Positions 58,418 to 64,000 of a stretch of DNA of 64,000 nucleotides are shown in pieces. A program made the translations under genes and the position numbers. A model generated the notes under the pieces. The model was not told where the DNA came from. It made no database searches and saw only the letters and a program-made list of their open reading frames with translations. Within the stretch, counting starts at the first letter, position 1. Each line of letters starts with the position of its first letter. Source of the DNA: Gemmatimonas aurantiaca T-27 (GTDB lineage Bacteria > Gemmatimonadota > Gemmatimonadetes > Gemmatimonadales > Gemmatimonadaceae); contig NC_012489.1 in the NCBI RefSeq assembly GCF_000010305.1, positions 4,285,646 through 4,349,645 of the forward strand. The letters are read 5' to 3'.

Positions 58418-60058
58418 ATGCGCTCGGGTTGGTTCCTGGGGATGGCGCATCTGCAGTCACAATGGCGGGCGCTGACCAAAGACCCTCTGCAACTGGCAGG
58501 CGTAGTGCTGCTGCTCGGCATCGTTGCGGCGCGAAGCTCGCAGGTCCTGAACACGACCGCGAGCAGCAAGTCCACCGCACCACCGGTGCTGTCGTTGGTC
58601 GCCCAGCTTTTTGTCGTGGTGATGCTGTTGCGATCGGCGTTTGGGCGCTCTTCATGGGTGGAAGCCCGTGCGGGAGAGCGGCTGTGGCTGGCCAGCGCGC
58701 CGGTATCCCTCGGGACGCTCCTGCTGTATCGAACCGTTGCGACTGCCCCCATGACAGTGCTGTCGGCGGTGCTGCTGACCCTGACCCTCGGGGCCACCAG
58801 TGGGCCGGAGTTCGCCGTGCACCTCTGGGGCGCGTTCTCGGTGCTGATGCTCTTTCGGAGTGTCGAGCTTGTGGAACTCCTCGAGCTCCGGGCGAAGCAC
58901 TCCTCCAATTCCGGGCAGCAACAGGTTGCTCGGAGCATCGTGGTCCTGGTGCGTACGATCTCCGTGTGCGGAGCGGTGGGATTGCTCGCCGAGATCGGTA
59001 GTCGCCTGGTACCGCGTTGGCCCGTGGGAGGAGTGGCGAGCGTCGTTGAGTATGCGACATGGCTCGTCACACCGATATCCGTTGTGGCGCGCGCGATTTA
59101 CGACGGCACAGGGCCCAGTTTGGTGGGCAGCGTGGCCGCGGTATCGGTCAGTGCCATCATCATCGCGCTCACGCTCCAGGATTCCTCTCCCTGGAGATTT
59201 CGAGAGGATCGCGGTGAGCCCCTCATGCGCCGTGCTCATCGTGATGGGTACGCAACACAGCAAGCAGCGAATGCCGTGTATCGTCTCAGCAGCATGTTGG
59301 GTTTGCATGGGCGCTCGCTCGTCTGGAAAAATGCGGTTGGGTTCAGGCACACCCAGTCGATACAGCCTCTCCTGCTTGCTGCGATAGGCGGCCCAGCGCT
59401 GTTGGCGCTCTGTGCGCTCCCGGTGTTGGCGCATTTGTCGTCATTTGTGCTCGGACTGGTGGCGTCCTGGGGGATGTTGCTGCTGCTGGGTGGTCCGCTC
59501 TTCATCCGATCGGACATTCGTTTGTCGCTGCCGAAGGTGCATCTGCTCAAAGGTCTCCCCATCGACATGTACCATCAGGTGATCGGCGAGAGTGTCTGCA
59601 CGGTCCTCGCACTGACGCTGGTGCAAGGTCTCCTCATTGGCCTGACATACACGGTCTGGCGGGTGCTCGAACCAGCAACACCGATGCCCTCATCGGTTGT
59701 CATTGGCGGAATACCCATCGTGCTGCTCGCGTTCAATACCGCGAATGTCGGTATCCACGGCGTGTTCGGAATCTTCATGCCATCGCTCACCAAGGTCGGC
59801 CCCTGGCGCGCGGAGAGCCGCGCCGAAGCGAGCAAGGTGTACATCACGATGATCGTTGCATGCCTAGTCGGAGGCGTGCTGATACTCATCGGATCGAGCA
59901 GTCTGCTGCTTCCAATGTTGCGGAACGGGCAGATCGCGCCGGTGTGGCGGGAACTGACGGCAATGACCTACTTCATTCTGTCATTGGGAGCGGTGGGGTT
60001 GGCGGCGATGAAACTGACCGCATGGCAGATTGACCGACGGGACCTGAGGGGTTGGTAG
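58418..60058 (+). CDS. ABC transporter permease-like membrane protein of the peptide cluster
   Basis: 546 residues with roughly twelve hydrophobic segments (LQLAGVVLLLGIVAARSSQV, GTLLLYRTVATAPMTVLSAV, LSSFVLGLVASWGMLLLLGG, YITMIVACLVGGVLILIGSS, LTAMTYFILSLGAVGLAAMK). A long loop in the middle (RFREDRGEPLMRRAHRDGYA) is cytoplasmic and basic. It is not a standard MacB or ABC-2 sequence I can name, but as partner to the preceding ATPase it is the probable transmembrane component of the second transporter. Last gene of the cluster; 180 bases without a recognisable feature follow before the Big2 protein gene. Confidence 0.7.
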   Translation: MRSGWFLGMAHLQSQWRALTKDPLQLAGVVLLLGIVAARSSQVLNTTASSKSTAPPVLSLVAQLFVVVMLLRSAFGRSSWVEARAGERLWLASAPVSLGTLLLYRTVATAPMTVLSAVLLTLTLGATSGPEFAVHLWGAFSVLMLFRSVELVELLELRAKHSSNSGQQQVARSIVVLVRTISVCGAVGLLAEIGSRLVPRWPVGGVASVVEYATWLVTPISVVARAIYDGTGPSLVGSVAAVSVSAIIIALTLQDSSPWRFREDRGEPLMRRAHRDGYATQQAANAVYRLSSMLGLHGRSLVWKNAVGFRHTQSIQPLLLAAIGGPALLALCALPVLAHLSSFVLGLVASWGMLLLLGGPLFIRSDIRLSLPKVHLLKGLPIDMYHQVIGESVCTVLALTLVQGLLIGLTYTVWRVLEPATPMPSSVVIGGIPIVLLAFNTANVGIHGVFGIFMPSLTKVGPWRAESRAEASKVYITMIVACLVGGVLILIGSSSLLLPMLRNGQIAPVWRELTAMTYFILSLGAVGLAAMKLTAWQIDRRDLRGW

Positions 60059-60238
60059 GTCTGCCAATGTCGCGAGATAGAGCGGCAGGCATCTGGATTC
60101 CAGACGCTTTGGATCGTAATCTCTGACCGGCTTGAATGTGCAGAACGCAGACATGCGGAATTGCCTACCACAATTCGCATGAGTTCGTCATGACAAGCAG
60201 AACCAGTTCCGGCTGACCATCAAACTGATGATCGATCG

Positions 60239-62566
60239 ATGACATACGAACGAGTACCAGCGCTGGCGAATGCATCTGCAAGCACAAGGCTGGCCTTGAC
60301 GCTGTGTTTCGCGTTCCTGTTTGGATGCGAAAGCTCCAAATCGCCACCGACCGGATCAGACAATCTCGATACGCCGATCGCGAATTCGATCGTGATATCC
60401 CCAGCAACGATCGCGTTCACCGCTGTTGGTTCGAGTCAACAGTTGACGGCAACCGTCAGGGATCAAAAGGGAGCTGAACTATCGGCCCAGGTGACTTGGA
60501 TGATTCAGAATAGTGCGATCGCCACAATCACTTCGACCGGCGTGGTCGCGTCGGTAGGCACGGGGAGTACAACGGCTACAGCAACCGTTGGAACGATCAC
60601 GACTTCCGTTGCTGTGTCTGTCCAGCAGACGATCGCATTACTGCAATCAACCGTACCCACTGCAACTTTGGCATCGATTGGGGAATCGACGCAAGCCGCG
60701 CTGATCGCAAGTGATGCGAACGGGAACAGGATTGCCAATCCCGCAGTGACGTGGAGCAGCACCAATATCGCCGTAGCTACTGTTTCGGCGACGGGCCTCA
60801 TCACCGCAGTTGCAAACGGCAGCTCGGAAATACGGGCAACAGCAGAAGGAAAGACAGCAACCATTGCCATCGCCGTGAATCAACGTGCGAATGTTCTTCA
60901 ACTTACTCCCCCCAGAGACACTCTCTCTGCCGTCGGGGAGACTTCGCAATTGACCGCGACCATACGGGACGCGCGCGGGACCGCGATGAACGGGACGGTC
61001 ACGTGGACATCGGGGAGCAACACGGTCGCCACGGTATCCAGTATGGGTGTAGTAACGGCGGTAGGGCGGGGCTCCACGACGGTGACAGCGCAGCACGGAG
61101 CATTGTCTGCCATGACTCAAGTCATTGTTGATGATTTCGGGGACCTCGGCATTGGCTATGTCCACCGCTCTCCGGAAATTGACTTCGTCCGGGGAAGTGC
61201 AAACCCGACACGGGAAGGGTGGCCGGCTGCCGGTCAGACCGTAACCTGGGAAGCAAAGATCAAGAGTACTTCCCGATTCAACAGGACTGCCGTGCCCTAC
61301 CGGTGGACTGTTGATGGCATTCAGGTTTCAGCTGGCACCATAGATATGCCAGCAGGTGCTGTCATCACGATTCCTCTGCTTCGGAACTGGACGTTCTCGC
61401 GCACCAAGATCGGGTTCGAACTGGACCCTGACAATTCGTTCGGAGAAACTGAAGAACGAAACAACACGATTGAGGTGTTCTCGGATGCGCTGGCGATCGG
61501 CTTCTATGTTGAAAGGTCCGTATATGACTATTTCGGGGAGAATCAGCGCAAATTGGGGGTTGGATCGAACTCCTGGGAGGATTGGGCCCAGCGTCATGTT
61601 CGGTTTTGGAATACCATGTTCGAGAATGCCCGATACCCACTTAGCCCTGTGGGAGTGCTCGATCGTGTTCGGATCGACAAGATCACCGTAGTGCCGGACG
61701 GAGCGCTCCCGTTGGTTCCCGGCGGGGTCGCAGGGAACCTTCCCAACGGCAATGATCGCACCGTTGACCTGCAGTGGGGGTTCCCGGCGTCATTGCTGCA
61801 GGGAAACATGTATGGCAACCATGTCGGAATTCCTGGCGCCAACAACCAGCCCGACAATCCGTTCTATTTTGAAAGTTCTCTACTGCACGAGCTTGGACAT
61901 GCGCGCTACCTCGTCGATGTATACGGCTTCAACGTAAAGGATGGGGCTTGGACTCCAGCTGGAATCATCGACAAGGGATCAAATATTGCGATCATGGAAG
62001 CAGGGCAGTTCGTTGCGGGATCTCCCTACATGCGAATCGCAAACTGGGAGCATGTGTACTACACTCCGCTTTTCAATGGCCTAATGGGGGGCGACTACTA
62101 TACCGTCGGTGAATACAACGCGGCAGCATTGAACCTGATTGCGGGTCGGCGTGCCGTTCTTGGAAATGCCAATGCTCCTGGAAACATTGGAGCATTTCTG
62201 AATGACCTTCCTGCCCAGAATAGATTGAAGATTACGGATGCGGCGGGCGTTCCTATTGCCAGGGCATCAGTGCGCATCTATCAATCCACTCCGAAAGCGA
62301 ATGAGTGGTACGGAAAATACTTCGACAACACACCAGATCTGCAATTGAGTACGGACGCGCAGGGGCAGGTGTTGCTTGGCAGAAACCCTTTTGGAGGATC
62401 TGGCATTGTCCACACCTACGGTCACAGCAACGGAGTGGTGATCATCCGTGTGGAAGGGCAGGGTCGAGTTGGATACACATTTCTCGAATCAGCTATGTTC
62501 AATTTGGAGTACTGGAGAGGCCATACTGCGCTCGGTGAATACATCCTCGCAGTTGTGCTCAGGTAA
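60239..62566 (+). CDS. Big2-repeat lipoprotein with zinc-metallopeptidase-like domain
   Basis: 775 residues from the ATG at 60239. A lipoprotein signal ends at LFGC (Cys30). Three Big2 (bacterial Ig-like group 2) domains follow at about 45-130, 132-215 and 217-297, recognisable by VTWxSxNxxVATVSxxGxxTAV-type strands. A CARDB-like beta-sandwich (about 325-425, NSFGETEERNNTIEVF) precedes the catalytic region, where FYFESSLLHELGHARYLVDV contains His550, Glu551, His554 and a possible third ligand Asp560 (HExxHxxxxxD). The metzincin Gly is replaced. The base composition is visibly less GC-rich than in the preceding genes. Likely a surface-anchored protease; substrate unknown. Confidence 0.8.
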   Translation: MTYERVPALANASASTRLALTLCFAFLFGCESSKSPPTGSDNLDTPIANSIVISPATIAFTAVGSSQQLTATVRDQKGAELSAQVTWMIQNSAIATITSTGVVASVGTGSTTATATVGTITTSVAVSVQQTIALLQSTVPTATLASIGESTQAALIASDANGNRIANPAVTWSSTNIAVATVSATGLITAVANGSSEIRATAEGKTATIAIAVNQRANVLQLTPPRDTLSAVGETSQLTATIRDARGTAMNGTVTWTSGSNTVATVSSMGVVTAVGRGSTTVTAQHGALSAMTQVIVDDFGDLGIGYVHRSPEIDFVRGSANPTREGWPAAGQTVTWEAKIKSTSRFNRTAVPYRWTVDGIQVSAGTIDMPAGAVITIPLLRNWTFSRTKIGFELDPDNSFGETEERNNTIEVFSDALAIGFYVERSVYDYFGENQRKLGVGSNSWEDWAQRHVRFWNTMFENARYPLSPVGVLDRVRIDKITVVPDGALPLVPGGVAGNLPNGNDRTVDLQWGFPASLLQGNMYGNHVGIPGANNQPDNPFYFESSLLHELGHARYLVDVYGFNVKDGAWTPAGIIDKGSNIAIMEAGQFVAGSPYMRIANWEHVYYTPLFNGLMGGDYYTVGEYNAAALNLIAGRRAVLGNANAPGNIGAFLNDLPAQNRLKITDAAGVPIARASVRIYQSTPKANEWYGKYFDNTPDLQLSTDAQGQVLLGRNPFGGSGIVHTYGHSNGVVIIRVEGQGRVGYTFLESAMFNLEYWRGHTALGEYILAVVLR

Positions 62567-62742
62567 GTCCTTTTGTCTGGAGCGTAAAGAAATGACGGCG
62601 GTTGGCGAAGAGGCGGCTCAGCGCAGACATCACTGGATGTGTCCGCCTTTTACAGCGGAGTTTCGAGTAGCATTGCCTCATAGCATTTCTCGTAGCGCTA
62701 TCGCGAATCACTGATCCTCAATTTCAGCCGCCACGCCCGCCG

Positions 62743-64000
62743 ATGCGATCCTTCACGATGGCCCAATTAGTGCGAAACTGGCCCTGGGCACTTCTGGTGT
62801 TTTTGATTTCGTGCAGCTCGCCTGACAATCGTTCAACCAATCCCGTGCGCGATCCAGTCGTTCAGGTAACGCTGTCGTCTTCGGCTTCTGAGCTCACCGT
62901 TGGGCAGACTGCAATTTTGACAGCTATGATCACTGGTCGCACGGGTCAGGTGCTCTCGGATCGCGCAGTCACGTATCGCTCGGAAACACCGGAAATTGCT
63001 ATGGTCAGTTCGACAGGCACCGTTGCTGCACTCGCGGTCGGAACGGCTAGAATTGTTGCAACGAGTGAGGGTATCAACGGTGGGATTACACTGACGGTCT
63101 CCGCTGCACCAATCGCCAGTATTGTCATCACGCTACCGAACGCCGTGCTCGAGGTCGGTGCGACAGCGCAAGCATTGGCCGCGGTGCGTGATGCAAACGG
63201 TGCGCTGCTTTCCGGTCGACCGATCACATGGCGCAGCAACAATTCATCTGTGGCGTCGATTAGTGCGAGCGGCGCAATCACCGCCCTCGCCATCGGTACC
63301 ACCACGATTGCTGCGACGACAGAAAACGTGACGGGAACCGCCACACTTACTGTGACTGCTGCCACATTGAGTACATTCCGCGTGCGATTTGATCCTCATG
63401 GGCTCATAGTTGGAGACACGCTCGTCCCACTTTGGATTGCGGAGTCTGCCACGACAGGAAATCGATCGAGCTTCGTGCGATTTGAGCTGCTTCGCGGAAA
63501 TTCCGCCGTGAGCGTTGATAGCGTGACAGGTCGTATTGTCGCAATTGCGCCGGGCAGCGGAGTGGTGCGTGCGCGTGTCGATGGCAACACACTTGATGCG
63601 ACGATCGAAGTTTTTCCACCATCGCCAGTACGGTTCGCCATTTTGTGGCAAGGGACGAATCGCCCTTCGACTCGCGTACAGGCTGCCGTTGAGCGCGGTG
63701 TGCGACGTTGGGAGCGTGTGTTCATTGCTCGAATGCATGGGTCAGCGATTCGCCATACGCTTCCTGCGAACAGCTGCGCCAACGATCAGCCCCTTGACAT
63801 CAATACCCAGGATTTCGTTTTCGTCATTCGTACTGGTGCTGTGGTGGCATCGGGCGCATCCGGTAGACCTTGTTCCACATTGAGCAACTCATTGCCATTT
63901 GCAGGCGCCATCATGTACGACGACAATGAATTCACCCGAGAGGTCGGGCTTGATTCTGCCTCTTTGTGGGTCGTAGAAGCGACGGCTGCCCACGAAGCCG
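62743..64000 (+). CDS. Big2-repeat lipoprotein, probable metallopeptidase, 3' end cut by window
   Basis: The frame from the ATG at 62743 (or 62758) is open for 419 codons to the window end. The lipoprotein signal is QLVRNWPWALLVFLISC with lipobox ISC (Cys28 from the first Met). Two Big2 domains follow (about 42-125 and 127-208), with VTYRSETPEIAMVSSTGTVA and ITWRSNNSSVASISASGAIT typical strands, then a further Big2-like strand set to about 290. The last visible residues EATAAHEA match the start of an HExxH zinc motif in leishmanolysin/metzincin-type proteins (AAHExxH), so the rest should be a peptidase domain. It is the same architecture class as the preceding gene, suggesting a tandem of related secreted enzymes. 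No stop in the window. Confidence 0.7.
   Translation, partial: MRSFTMAQLVRNWPWALLVFLISCSSPDNRSTNPVRDPVVQVTLSSSASELTVGQTAILTAMITGRTGQVLSDRAVTYRSETPEIAMVSSTGTVAALAVGTARIVATSEGINGGITLTVSAAPIASIVITLPNAVLEVGATAQALAAVRDANGALLSGRPITWRSNNSSVASISASGAITALAIGTTTIAATTENVTGTATLTVTAATLSTFRVRFDPHGLIVGDTLVPLWIAESATTGNRSSFVRFELLRGNSAVSVDSVTGRIVAIAPGSGVVRARVDGNTLDATIEVFPPSPVRFAILWQGTNRPSTRVQAAVERGVRRWERVFIARMHGSAIRHTLPANSCANDQPLDINTQDFVFVIRTGAVVASGASGRPCSTLSNSLPFAGAIMYDDNEFTREVGLDSASLWVVEATAAHEA

Noticed and set aside
60059-60238. 180-base gap after the peptide cluster
   Set aside because: Small frames such as one from an ATG near 60134 have no ribosome-binding site, leader or Gly-Gly; only weak short palindromes are seen, so nothing is called.
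62567-62742. Gap between the two Big2 proteins
   Set aside because: No frame with a start and ribosome-binding site and no strong hairpin; nothing called.
1-64000. tRNA, rRNA, CRISPR, insertion sequence or prophage genes
   Set aside because: I looked for cloverleaf-like tRNA ends, direct-repeat arrays, transposase motifs and phage structural genes and found none that can be supported.

Overview
The window is 64 kb of GC-rich, densely coded bacterial chromosome from a Gram-negative organism with many exported proteins. It carries an outer-membrane TonB-type receptor, porins and barrels, several lipoproteins, zinc metallopeptidases (M1 fused to an ABC permease, M16, Big2-linked enzymes), a PEP-CTERM protein, serine hydrolases of the beta-lactamase fold, and GTG starts with four-base overlaps. 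This gene style and the protein flavour suggest Gemmatimonadota (Gemmatimonas-like). That assignment is inference: there is no rRNA or tRNA in the window. I see no prophage, insertion sequence or CRISPR array.

Layout. 1-5 kb: a truncated secreted protein, an exported HpcH/HpaI-aldolase-like protein, GNAT and DUF1801 proteins, a phosphate-selective porin, and a divergent kinase-like protein. 5-14.4 kb: a large TonB-type receptor, then a MoaD/ThiS-like protein with a BNR-repeat protein, a divergent MoeB/ThiF-rhodanese, and an IorBA-type molybdenum hydroxylase. The sulfur-carrier genes beside the molybdoenzyme suggest cofactor supply. 14.5-24 kb: DinB, TfoX, MarC, DoxX, YjdM and M16 peptidase genes, and a divergent pair of paralogous membrane proteins around a palindrome. 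24-29 kb: a twice-frameshifted gene, a related palindrome, and an ABC ATPase coupled to a 1212-residue permease/M1 peptidase. 29-36.5 kb: PEP-CTERM protein, SDR, serine hydrolase, ArsC-like protein, BenE, and an Ohr/OhrR peroxide-response pair. 36.5-45 kb: small barrels (one with a one-base frameshift exposed by its paralogue), a voltage-gated channel with a zinc-ribbon tail, an AlkD-type repair protein and a serine hydrolase. 45-53.5 kb: S41 protease, GT39 glycosyltransferase coupled to a PHP-type hydrolase, DUF3108 protein, RluA-type pseudouridine synthase.

53.5-60 kb is the most interesting segment. It looks like one operon: a small membrane protein, a membrane-anchored thioredoxin-like protein, two unannotated 58- and 59-residue double-glycine-leader peptides, a C39 peptidase/ABC exporter, a multi-span membrane protein, a second ABC ATPase and a large permease. 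It reads as a bacteriocin-like two-peptide maturation, export and immunity locus whose peptides each carry two core cysteines. 60.2-64 kb holds two Big2-repeat, metallopeptidase-like lipoproteins in visibly less GC-rich DNA; the second is cut by the window end.

Starts were chosen from signal peptides, ribosome-binding sites and coupling, so many differ from the longest open frame. Three genes without an intact full-length frame in the window were recovered by joining frames or reading to the edge (1-458, 24059-24506, 38688-39310).
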